Below, one piece after another: positions 1-5,932 of a DNA stretch of 17,900 bases. The notes below the pieces were generated by a model. That model was not told where the DNA came from. It saw nothing but the letters and a program-made list of their open reading frames with translations, and made no database searches. Every line of letters begins with the position of its first letter. The stretch's first letter is position 1. A program made the position numbers and the translations under genes. The stretch comes from CAYFKJ01 sp964401845 (lineage in GTDB: Bacteria; Pseudomonadota; Alphaproteobacteria; UBA2966). Location: assembly GCA_964401845.1 (NCBI GenBank), contig CAYOAD010000063.1:1-17900 (forward strand), in the 5' to 3' direction.

Positions 1-1911
1 GATGCCGACGCTTTCATCGAATGCGTCCGGCGCATCGGCAACACGTTCGGCGGCATCAATCTGGAAGACATCAAGGCGCCGGAAAGCTTCATCATCGAAC
101 AGCGCCTGCGCGAACTGCTCGACGTGCCGGTCTTCCATGACGACCAGCACGGCACGGCGATCATCTCGCTGGCCGGAATCATCAACGCCATGCACCTCAC
201 CGGGCGCGACATCACCGAGACCACCATGGTGGTCAACGGCGCGGGTGCCGCGGGCATCGCCTGCGTCGAATTGGCCAAGGCGCTGGGCATGCCGCACAAC
301 AACGTGACCTTGTGCGATTCCAAGGGCGTCATCTACCAGGGCCGCGAGGAGGGCATGAACCAGTGGAAGTCGGCCCACGCCATCGACACCGAGGCGCGCA
401 CGCTGGAAGACGCCATGAAGGGCGCCGACATCTTTTTCGGCCTTTCGGTCAAGGGCGCGGTGACGGCGCAAATGGTGACGGACATGGCCGACAAGCCGAT
501 CATTTTCGCCATGGCCAATCCCGATCCGGAAATCACGCCCGAGGAAGTCGCCGACATCCGCGACGACGCCATCATGGCGACCGGGCGCTCGGATTACCCC
601 AATCAGGTCAACAACGTGTTGGGGTTCCCTTATATTTTCCGCGGCGCTTTGGACGTGCGGGCCAGTTCCATCAACGATGAAATGAAGATCGCCGCAGCCC
701 AAGCCCTGGCCGACCTGACGCGCCAGGACGTACCCGACGAGGTCGCCGCCGCCTATCAAAGCGAGCGCCTGGTCTATGGGCCCAACTACGTCATCCCGGT
801 GCCCTTCGACCCCCGCCTGATTTCCGAGATCCCGCCCGCCGTGGCCAAGGCGGCGATGGATTCCGGCGTCGCCGGACGGCCGATCTTCGATATGGAGGAT
901 TACCGCAACCGGCTGCGCGCCCGCCTCGATCCCATCGCCGGGCCGATGCAGTTGATCCTGGAGCAGGTCCGCGCGCGGCCCGCACGCGTCGCCTTCGCCG
1001 AGGGCGAGGAAGAGCGCGTCATGCGCGCCGCCGTGACCTTCCGCAACGCCGGCTACGGCACGCCCATCCTGATCGGCGACGAGGACAAGATCCGCGAGGG
1101 TTTGGCGGAGATCGGCCAGTCCGAGGCGCTGGGCATCGAAATCGCCGCCTCGAATTCCGATGAACGGGCCGAGGACTACACCGAACTTCTCTACAACCGG
1201 CTGCAGCGGCGCGGCGTACTGTTGCCCGAATGCGAACGCATGATCCGCGTCTACCGCACCGTGTTCGCCGCCTGCATGGTGGCGCGCGGCGACGCCGACG
1301 CCATGGTGGCGGGTTCGACCCGTAGCTACAACGAAGTGCTGGAGGATATCCTCCGCGTCCTCGACCCCGCGCCCGACAGCGTCACCTTCGGCCTCTCCAT
1401 CATGGTGGCCAAGGGCCGCACGGTCTTCATCGCCGACACCACGACGCACGAACGCCCCGATTCCGAGCAGCTGGCGGCCATCGCCCAGCAGAGCGCCGCC
1501 GTCGCCCGCCAGCTGGGCCACGAGCCGCGCGTCGCCATGCTGTCGTTCTCAAATTTCGGCAACCCCATGCGGGCCCGCGTCGACGGCATCCGCGCCGCCG
1601 TCGGCCTGCTGGACCAACGCAACGTTTCCTTCGAGTACGAGGGCGAAATGTCGGTCGACGTGGCGCTGAACGAGGAATTGCTGGCGCTCTATCCCTTCAG
1701 CCGGCTCAGCGGCCCCGCCAACGTGCTGGTCATGCCGGGGCTCTACGCCGCCAACATCTCGGCCAAACTGATGCAGGAACTGGGCGGCGGCACCGTGATC
1801 GGGCCGCTGATGGTGGGCCTCTCGAAACCAGCCCAGATCCTACGCACCGGCGCCACCGACAGCGATATCGTCAACATGGCGGCGTTGGCGGCGCATGAGG
1901 CGATGCGGTAG
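1..1911 (+). CDS. maeB: NADP-dependent malic enzyme with C-terminal phosphotransacetylase-like domain (5' truncated by window edge)
   Basis: The gene is open at the left edge; 636 residues are visible and the family is usually about 750-760, so roughly 120 N-terminal residues lie outside the window. Malic enzyme oxidatively decarboxylates malate to pyruvate with NAD(P)+, linking the TCA cycle to pyruvate and NADPH supply in the cytoplasm. The first visible residues carry the malic-enzyme stretch FGGINLEDIKAPE, then PVFHDDQHGTAI, then a Rossmann dinucleotide site VVNGAGAAGIACVELAKALG (codons about 77-96). From about codon 320 the sequence becomes a phosphotransacetylase-like domain (RVAFAEGEEERV, then VAGSTRSYNEVLEDILRVL) running to the TAG stop. 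In the MaeB family this domain is regulatory, binding acetyl-CoA, rather than catalytic. It converges with pit, with a hairpin repeat between them. NADP rather than NAD preference is inferred from the MaeB architecture. Confidence 0.96.
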   Translation, partial: DADAFIECVRRIGNTFGGINLEDIKAPESFIIEQRLRELLDVPVFHDDQHGTAIISLAGIINAMHLTGRDITETTMVVNGAGAAGIACVELAKALGMPHNNVTLCDSKGVIYQGREEGMNQWKSAHAIDTEARTLEDAMKGADIFFGLSVKGAVTAQMVTDMADKPIIFAMANPDPEITPEEVADIRDDAIMATGRSDYPNQVNNVLGFPYIFRGALDVRASSINDEMKIAAAQALADLTRQDVPDEVAAAYQSERLVYGPNYVIPVPFDPRLISEIPPAVAKAAMDSGVAGRPIFDMEDYRNRLRARLDPIAGPMQLILEQVRARPARVAFAEGEEERVMRAAVTFRNAGYGTPILIGDEDKIREGLAEIGQSEALGIEIAASNSDERAEDYTELLYNRLQRRGVLLPECERMIRVYRTVFAACMVARGDADAMVAGSTRSYNEVLEDILRVLDPAPDSVTFGLSIMVAKGRTVFIADTTTHERPDSEQLAAIAQQSAAVARQLGHEPRVAMLSFSNFGNPMRARVDGIRAAVGLLDQRNVSFEYEGEMSVDVALNEELLALYPFSRLSGPANVLVMPGLYAANISAKLMQELGGGTVIGPLMVGLSKPAQILRTGATDSDIVNMAALAAHEAMR

Positions 1912-1934
1912 GAGAAATTAATCCGCAATTAGTT

Positions 1935-1962
1935 CGTCATTCCCGCGAAAGCGGGAGTGACG
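1935..1962. repeat. Palindromic hairpin between convergent maeB and pit (dispersed-repeat type, possible bidirectional terminator)
   Basis: CGTCATTCCCGC (1935-1946) pairs with GCGGGAGTGACG (1951-1962) around a GAAA loop, giving a 12-bp stem with one G-T wobble. It begins 23 bases after the maeB stop and ends 12 bases before the pit stop. No U-run follows on either strand, so intrinsic termination is uncertain. Sequences of the form GTCATTCCCGC-GAAA-GCGGGAATGAC recur between genes in many alphaproteobacterial genomes, so I class this as a dispersed palindromic repeat that may stabilise both 3' ends. Confidence 0.7.
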
Positions 1963-1974
1963 ACGGAGGGCGCG

Positions 1975-3528
1975 TCAGGGCAGCATGAAGCCCCTGATGG
2001 TGAAGAAGAGGATCGAGGACAAAAGCGCCGCCAGCGGCACGGTGACCAGCCAGGCTGAAATGATGGTCAGGAAGTGAGCCCGGCGGACGAGTTTTTTCTT
2101 CCGCTTCTTGCGTTTCTTCTTTTCCTTCTTGGCCAGCTTCAGACCCATTTTCTCGGCTTCCTCCGGCGAGATTTCCTCGTCCGGGCCCCAGCCGCCGACC
2201 GCCGAGGAGATGTCGGCCGACACGGCGGACGCCAATAGTGCCTCGCGCCGGCGGTTGACCAGCCATTCGCGGAAGAAGCCGACGCCGAACACCGCACCCA
2301 CGGCAATATGGGTTGAACTCACCGGCAGACCCAGGGCCGACGCGACGATCACGGTGATGGAGGCCGACAGCGCCACGGTGAAGGCGCGCATGCGGTCGAG
2401 CTTGGTGATCTGGGTGCCGACGGTCTTGATGAGCTTCGGTCCGAACAGCACCAGGCCGGCCGAGATACCGATGGCGCCGATCACCAGCACCCAATAGGGC
2501 ACGGCGACCTTGGAGACGACCTCTCCGGTGTAGACCGAACCGACGATGGCCGCCAGTGGCCCCACGGCATTGGCCACGTCGTTGGCGCCGTGGGCGAACG
2601 ACAAGAGGGCGGCGGAACAGATCAGCGGCACCGTAAAGAGGGTGCTGACGGACTTGCGTTTGTTCTCCAGGCCTTCGGCCGCACGTGCGACCCAGACTTT
2701 CACCAGATACCAGGAAACGATGAATGCGGCGACGGCGATGCCCCCCACCGCTATGCCGCCGGGCTTCCACAGGTGCTTCAGGCCCTTCATGACGATGTAG
2801 GCCGAGAACGCCGCAGCCATGATAGCCACCAGAATCGGCACCCATTTCTTGGCCGCCGCGATCTTATCGTCCTGGAAGACGATCATGAATTTGATAACGG
2901 CCAGGAAACCCGCCGCGATGATGCCGCCGAGCACAGGGGAAATCACCCAGCTGGCGGCGATCTTGGCCATTGTCGTCCAATTGACGGCGGTCCAGCCGGC
3001 CGCGGCAATGCCGGCGCCCATGACGCCGCCGACGATGGAGTGCGTGGTCGATACCGGCGCGCCGACCCAGGTCGCGAGGTTGATCCACATGGCCGCCGAT
3101 AAAAGCGCCGCCATCATGGCCCAGGTAAAGGTGGCGGCGTCGGCCATGCCGTCCGGGTCGATGATGCCCTTGCGGATGGTGCTGACGACGTCGGAGCCCG
3201 CCAGAATGGCGCCGCCGGCCTCGAAGACGGAGGCGATGATTAAGGCGCCGGTCATGGTCAGGGCGGCGGAGCCGACCGCCGGGCCGACGTTGTTGGCAAC
3301 GTCGTTGGCGCCGATGTTGAGCGCCATGTAAGCGCCAATGACGCCCGCCGCGACGACGAACAGATCGCCCTCGGAGCTGCCGGACTGCAGCGCCAGGTAC
3401 GCCCATACCCCCAGGATGAAAAGCAGGCCGACGCCTAGTTTGACGTTCTGCAGGCCGGCCTGGTGCGCTGCCGCCTCAATACGCGAAAAGCGCTTGAGAT
3501 CCTTGTCGACAGTTTTGGTGGGGATCAT
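1975..3528 (-). CDS. pit: PiT-family inorganic phosphate transporter
   Basis: This is a 517-residue polytopic inner-membrane protein of the PiT family, which imports phosphate (often as a metal-phosphate complex) with protons or sodium. Both diagnostic inverted-repeat signatures are present: GANDVANN at residues 73-80 and GANDVANA at 314-321, each followed by VGP and a hydrophobic helix. Matching STTH motifs (VGAPVSTTHS and LPVSSTHIAVG) follow in each half. Length is close to the about 500 residues of enterobacterial Pit. The ATG is well placed, with GAGGA about 6-8 bases upstream. A strongly basic run of Lys/Arg lies at about residues 467-481, before the last transmembrane segments, and is unusual. 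Upstream on the same strand is an olsB-like gene; the 106-base gap between them contains a triple Pho half-site array, so phosphate-dependent control is likely. A downstream hairpin is shared with maeB. Confidence 0.95.
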   Translation of the reverse strand: MIPTKTVDKDLKRFSRIEAAAHQAGLQNVKLGVGLLFILGVWAYLALQSGSSEGDLFVVAAGVIGAYMALNIGANDVANNVGPAVGSAALTMTGALIIASVFEAGGAILAGSDVVSTIRKGIIDPDGMADAATFTWAMMAALLSAAMWINLATWVGAPVSTTHSIVGGVMGAGIAAAGWTAVNWTTMAKIAASWVISPVLGGIIAAGFLAVIKFMIVFQDDKIAAAKKWVPILVAIMAAAFSAYIVMKGLKHLWKPGGIAVGGIAVAAFIVSWYLVKVWVARAAEGLENKRKSVSTLFTVPLICSAALLSFAHGANDVANAVGPLAAIVGSVYTGEVVSKVAVPYWVLVIGAIGISAGLVLFGPKLIKTVGTQITKLDRMRAFTVALSASITVIVASALGLPVSSTHIAVGAVFGVGFFREWLVNRRREALLASAVSADISSAVGGWGPDEEISPEEAEKMGLKLAKKEKKKRKKRKKKLVRRAHFLTIISAWLVTVPLAALLSSILFFTIRGFMLP

Positions 3529-3565
3529 GAAGTTCCTCGTGGGCGAACATATTCGTCATCTCAAT

Positions 3566-3594
3566 ATGACACTTGTATGACAGTTTTATGACGC
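3566..3594 (-). promoter_or_regulatory. Pho box: three 11-bp-phased PhoB half-sites upstream of pit
   Basis: Read on the minus strand the site is GCGTCAT-AAAA-CTGTCAT-ACAA-GTGTCAT: three 7-base half-sites separated by 4-base A-rich spacers, the 11-base period of PhoB sites. The first two units differ from the 18-base consensus only at the first two positions of the first unit. The array ends 37 bases before the pit ATG. A weak -10 candidate, GAATAT (3549-3554), starts 12 bases after the last unit, the geometry expected if PhoB replaces -35 contacts. Activation is therefore plausible, but repression of pit by PhoB is known in Sinorhizobium, so the sign of control is not settled. Confidence 0.85.
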
Positions 3595-3634
3595 TTGCGA
3601 GGGGCACCGCACGATTATCGCCGGGTTGCCCGGA

Positions 3635-4483
3635 TCAGGCCTGCGGCCGCTTGGTGAAGTGGTCGAGATAACGGCTTTCGATGTTCGCCACGGGCAGCAT
3701 GACGAAGACGTCCGTGGTGCCGAACGGACGGTCGACATAAGCCCCGTCGCCGACGAAGGCGCCGGCGCGGAGATAGCCCTTCAGCAAGGCCGGCAGCGTC
3801 CGCCAGACGCGCTTGGGTCTGATCGCTTCCACCGGCATCAGGTCCATGTCGACCCTGTACTCGGCCAACGCCGCAACCCTCAGTTCGGGCGGGGCGGCGT
3901 GGTAATGATGGAGGTAGGAAAGCTGTTCGGCCAGCAACGCGGGATGGATGCCGGGCAGGCTGGCGCAGCCAAACAAGTAACTGCTGGCATGGGCCGCCAC
4001 GTAATCGGCGATACCCCGCCAGAGGTGCTGGATGGTGGCGTTGGTACGGTAGCGGATATCGACGCAGCTGCGTCCGCACTCCAAAAGCCGGGTGGGATCG
4101 TTGACGGCTGCCGACAGCCGCGACAAATCGAACTCGCCGGCCGAATAAAATCCGTCCGCTCGATAAGCCGCGTCACCGCGCAGCAAGCGGTAGGTGCCGA
4201 CCACCTCGGCCTTGCGGCCCGGCGTCTCGTCCAGCACCAGCAGATGATCGCAGACATGATCGAAGCCGTCGAAGTCGCGGCGCGACGCAGCCATTTGCGG
4301 CGTCGGCTGGGCGCCTTTTTCCTCGTAGAACACGCGGTAGCGCAATTCCTGGGCTGCCCTGATTTCCGCTTGATCGGCCGCCAGGCGCACCACCAGATCG
4401 GTTGACGAGGCCGGTGTAGGGGAAAACATCCCGGCTGCGGTCGCCGGCCGGGATTTCCGATATTCTTGAAGGGCCATGTTCAT
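3635..4483 (-). CDS. olsB: OlsB-like L-ornithine N-alpha-acyltransferase (hemolysin-like GNAT fold)
   Basis: OlsB transfers a 3-hydroxyacyl group from acyl carrier protein to the alpha-amino group of ornithine, making lyso-ornithine lipid, the first step to the phosphorus-free ornithine lipids. The protein shows the family pattern: AAQELRYRVFYEEKGA near the N-terminus, DHLLVLDE, VVGTYRLLRGD, then LLECGRSCVDIRYR, and a C-terminal LLKGYLRAGAFVGDGAYVD followed by TTDVFVML. The start is uncertain. The frame is open to a TTG at 4564, but that codon sits in the T-tract of the preceding terminator. I chose ATG 4483 (282 residues); ATG 4477 is also possible, and none of the three has a clear Shine-Dalgarno. 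It precedes pit on the same strand. No olsA-like second acyltransferase is in the window. The same domain family is often labelled hemolysin-like or GNAT; ornithine specificity is inferred from motifs and context. Confidence 0.82.
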   Translation of the reverse strand: MNMALQEYRKSRPATAAGMFSPTPASSTDLVVRLAADQAEIRAAQELRYRVFYEEKGAQPTPQMAASRRDFDGFDHVCDHLLVLDETPGRKAEVVGTYRLLRGDAAYRADGFYSAGEFDLSRLSAAVNDPTRLLECGRSCVDIRYRTNATIQHLWRGIADYVAAHASSYLFGCASLPGIHPALLAEQLSYLHHYHAAPPELRVAALAEYRVDMDLMPVEAIRPKRVWRTLPALLKGYLRAGAFVGDGAYVDRPFGTTDVFVMLPVANIESRYLDHFTKRPQA

Positions 4484-4560
4484 AATGCCGGCGATCTGAT
4501 CAGGCGTTTGTGACGCGGGTGCCAAGGGGGCATGAATATTCGTTGACGGCCGAGCCTCGG

Positions 4561-4596
4561 ACAAATAAACCGCCGGGCGCGGTGAGCGCCCGGCGG
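4561..4596 (-). terminator. Rho-independent terminator of the small exported-protein gene
   Basis: A perfect 11-bp stem pairs CCGCCGGGCGC (4570-4580) with GCGCCCGGCGG (4586-4596) around a 5-base loop. On the minus strand it is followed by TTTATTTGT. It lies about 35 bases beyond the small gene's stop. The T-tract overlaps the most upstream possible TTG start of olsB, which argues that olsB is transcribed from its own promoter and starts further downstream. Confidence 0.88.
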
Positions 4597-4630
4597 CATA
4601 AAATTAGTCTGAAAACCGTCGCGGCTTAGA

Positions 4631-4795
4631 TCAGCTCTTCTTATCCTGCTTTGTCGTCGCCGGCTGAGAAGACTGTACCGTTACGGTTTCGTCGTCGATT
4701 TGCACCGACTTGATATGGCCCGCGCACTGAGCAAACGCCGATGTCGAGAACATCACGGCGGCCGCCACCAGAGCCAGCATTCCGCTGATACGCAT
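4631..4795 (-). CDS. Small exported protein of unknown function (54 aa, cleavable signal peptide)
   Basis: I do not recognise a characterised family. The product begins MRISGMLALVAAAVMF and ends its signal peptide at a good AFA|QC cleavage site around residue 22, leaving a mature peptide of about 32 residues. That peptide has a single Cys and a nearby His (QCAGHIK), an acidic/threonine middle and a Lys-rich C-terminus. The residues before the Cys (AFAQC) do not form a lipobox, so it is probably soluble and periplasmic. The ATG at 4795 is chosen because AAAGGAG lies about 8 bases upstream; an earlier in-frame start at 4822 lies before this site and close to the predicted transcription start. 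The gene has its own promoter (TTGACC-N18-TAAACT) and a strong terminator, so it is a self-contained expressed unit. It is divergent from the cytochrome c gene, with about 190 bases between the two starts. Confidence 0.75.
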   Translation of the reverse strand: MRISGMLALVAAAVMFSTSAFAQCAGHIKSVQIDDETVTVQSSQPATTKQDKKS

Positions 4796-4831
4796 GATCG
4801 GGCTCCTTTCCTGTGTACTCACAAGGCGGAA

Positions 4832-4861
4832 AGTTTAGCCCGCCGACGCCTTTCCGGTCAA
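4832..4861 (-). promoter_or_regulatory. Sigma-70-type promoter for the small exported protein
   Basis: On the minus strand TTGACC (4861-4856) and TAAACT (4837-4832) are separated by 18 bases. The -35 matches consensus at five of six positions and the -10 at four of six. The predicted transcript starts near 4825, leaving a leader of about 30 bases that carries the AAAGGAG ribosome-binding site before ATG 4795. Confidence 0.6.
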
Positions 4862-4925
4862 ACCGGCAGGCGCACACGTTTTCGTTAACGACAGCCCCAG
4901 CAACGCCGGATATTGCCCAACATGC

Positions 4926-4956
4926 TTGACCTTCCCCCTGCGGGAAGCTCAAAAAT
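4926..4956 (+). promoter_or_regulatory. CueR/MerR-type metal-responsive promoter and operator for the cytochrome c gene
   Basis: TTGACC (4926-4931) and AAAAAT (4951-4956) are separated by 19 bases, the overlong spacer typical of MerR-family activated promoters. Within the spacer region CTTCCC (4931-4936) and GGGAAG (4942-4947) form a perfect 6-base dyad around CCTGC. The arrangement closely resembles the E. coli copA promoter recognised by CueR (TTGACC, CTTCC/GGAAG dyad, 19-base spacer). Predicted transcription starts near 4963, which excludes upstream in-frame starts at 4913 and 4955 for the cytochrome. No merR-type gene is in the window. Confidence 0.82.
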
Positions 4957-4984
4957 GGTCCGGCTGGTGAAAGGGCGTTTCGAT

Positions 4985-5401
4985 ATGAATTTCAGGAAGA
5001 CGATCTTGATCGGCCTTGCGGCGGCGCTTTTCGCCGTGCTGGCCTGGCAATTTATGGCCGCCCGTGAGACCCAGCAAAGGGCCGTCATCAAGGTCCCCAT
5101 GCTGACGGCCCAGGCGGTGGCGGGCGAGAAGGCCTTCAACGCCAACTGTATCACCTGTCATGGCGCCAATGCCGGCGGCAGCGACAAGGGGCCGCCGCTG
5201 GTGCACCAGATCTACGAACCCGGCCATCACGCCGACATGTCGTTCGTCCTGGCCGCCAAACGCGGGGTGCGGGCGCATCACTGGAAGTTCGGCAACATGC
5301 CGCCCCAGCCGGACGTGAGCGACGCCGAGATCGCGGCCATCATCCGCTATGTCCGGGAGCTTCAGGTCGCCAATGGCATCACCCACAGCGGACGCAACTA
5401 A
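4985..5401 (+). CDS. Membrane-anchored class I c-type cytochrome, probably copper-regulated
   Basis: A 138-residue protein with an N-terminal signal-anchor (MNFRKTILIGLAAALFAVLAW) followed by one periplasmic haem c domain. Cys55-Ile-Thr-Cys58-His59 is the CXXCH haem attachment site, and Met105 in GNMPPQP is the likely sixth ligand. The ending DAEIAAIIRYVRELQ is the usual C-terminal helix of class I cytochromes. Start choice: ATG 4985 is preceded by GAAAGGG about 9 bases upstream, and earlier in-frame starts lie in or before the promoter. Two His-His pairs (81-82, 98-99) and Met85 are possible extra metal ligands, but this is speculation. The CueR-type promoter suggests induction by copper or another soft metal, which would suit electron transfer or a metal-handling role in the periplasm; the partner is unknown. 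The TAA stop overlaps the convergent macrodomain gene's stop by three bases. Confidence 0.9.
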   Translation: MNFRKTILIGLAAALFAVLAWQFMAARETQQRAVIKVPMLTAQAVAGEKAFNANCITCHGANAGGSDKGPPLVHQIYEPGHHADMSFVLAAKRGVRAHHWKFGNMPPQPDVSDAEIAAIIRYVRELQVANGITHSGRN

Positions 5402-5919
5402 CGTCCGAACACGCCGTCGACCGCCTGGCGGGCCGCAATGGCCGAGGCCGCCCCGAAGCAGGCGAAGATGACCCGCGTCACCGACGATCCCGAACTCAGC
5501 GTTTGTCTGACGGTCGCTGCCGCCGTGTGCGCGGCAAGATCTGCGGGGTAGCCGTAGACGCCGGTGCTGATGGCCGGAAAGGCGATCGATTTGAGCGCCT
5601 TCTCATCGGCGATCTCAAGACTGCGCCGATAACAGCTTTTCAGCAATCGGGGCTCGCCCGCGTTGCCGCCCTGCCAGACCGGCCCAACGGTGTGTATGAC
5701 ATAGCGCGCTTTCAGGTCGTAGCCGTCCGTGAGCTTGGCATCTCCGGTCTCACAGCCGCTTAAGCCGCGGCATTCCTCCAAGAGTTTCGGTCCGGCGGCC
5801 CGGTGGATGGCGCCGTCGACGCCGCCGCCGCCCAAGAGCGAATTGTTGGCGGCGTTGACGATGGCGTCGACCGCGAGGCGGGTAATGTCGCCCTCGACAA
5901 TCTCGATTTCCGCTTGCAT
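5398..5919 (-). CDS. ymdB: YmdB-type macrodomain protein, O-acetyl-ADP-ribose deacetylase
   Basis: The 173-residue product is a single macrodomain that binds ADP-ribose and in this family hydrolyses O-acetyl-ADP-ribose or removes ADP-ribose from proteins. It starts EIEIVEGDITRLAVDAIVNA and continues through the signature N-x-LLGGGGVDGAIH. Asn25 and Asp35 match the positions of these residues in E. coli YmdB, and the STGVYGYP loop is intact, so it should be active. E. coli YmdB is 177 residues. I chose ATG 5919 because AAGGGGG lies 5-6 bases upstream; the GTG at 5925 would overlap that site. It lies 13 bases downstream of ampG and is probably the last gene of an ald-like/ampG/macro operon. E. 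coli YmdB has also been reported to modulate RNase III; nothing here tests that. Confidence 0.93.
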   Translation of the reverse strand: MQAEIEIVEGDITRLAVDAIVNAANNSLLGGGGVDGAIHRAAGPKLLEECRGLSGCETGDAKLTDGYDLKARYVIHTVGPVWQGGNAGEPRLLKSCYRRSLEIADEKALKSIAFPAISTGVYGYPADLAAHTAAATVRQTLSSGSSVTRVIFACFGAASAIAARQAVDGVFGR

Positions 5920-5932
5920 GGGCACCCCCTTG

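Noticed and set aside
3621..3633. CCGGG-TTG-CCCGG hairpin after olsB as a terminator
   Set aside because: Only a 5-bp stem with no T-run on the minus strand; insufficient to separate olsB from pit.
4532..4549. Possible Pho box in front of olsB (CCGTCAA-CGAA-TATTCAT on the minus strand)
   Set aside because: The spacing is right, but the half-sites match only about 5/7 and 4/7 and no -10 follows at the expected distance. Too weak to call beside the strong pit site.
4913..4984. Upstream starts of the cytochrome c frame (4913 and 4955)
   Set aside because: They lie before or inside the predicted promoter (-35 4926, -10 4951), and they would place extra charged residues before the signal anchor; ATG 4985 has a ribosome-binding site.
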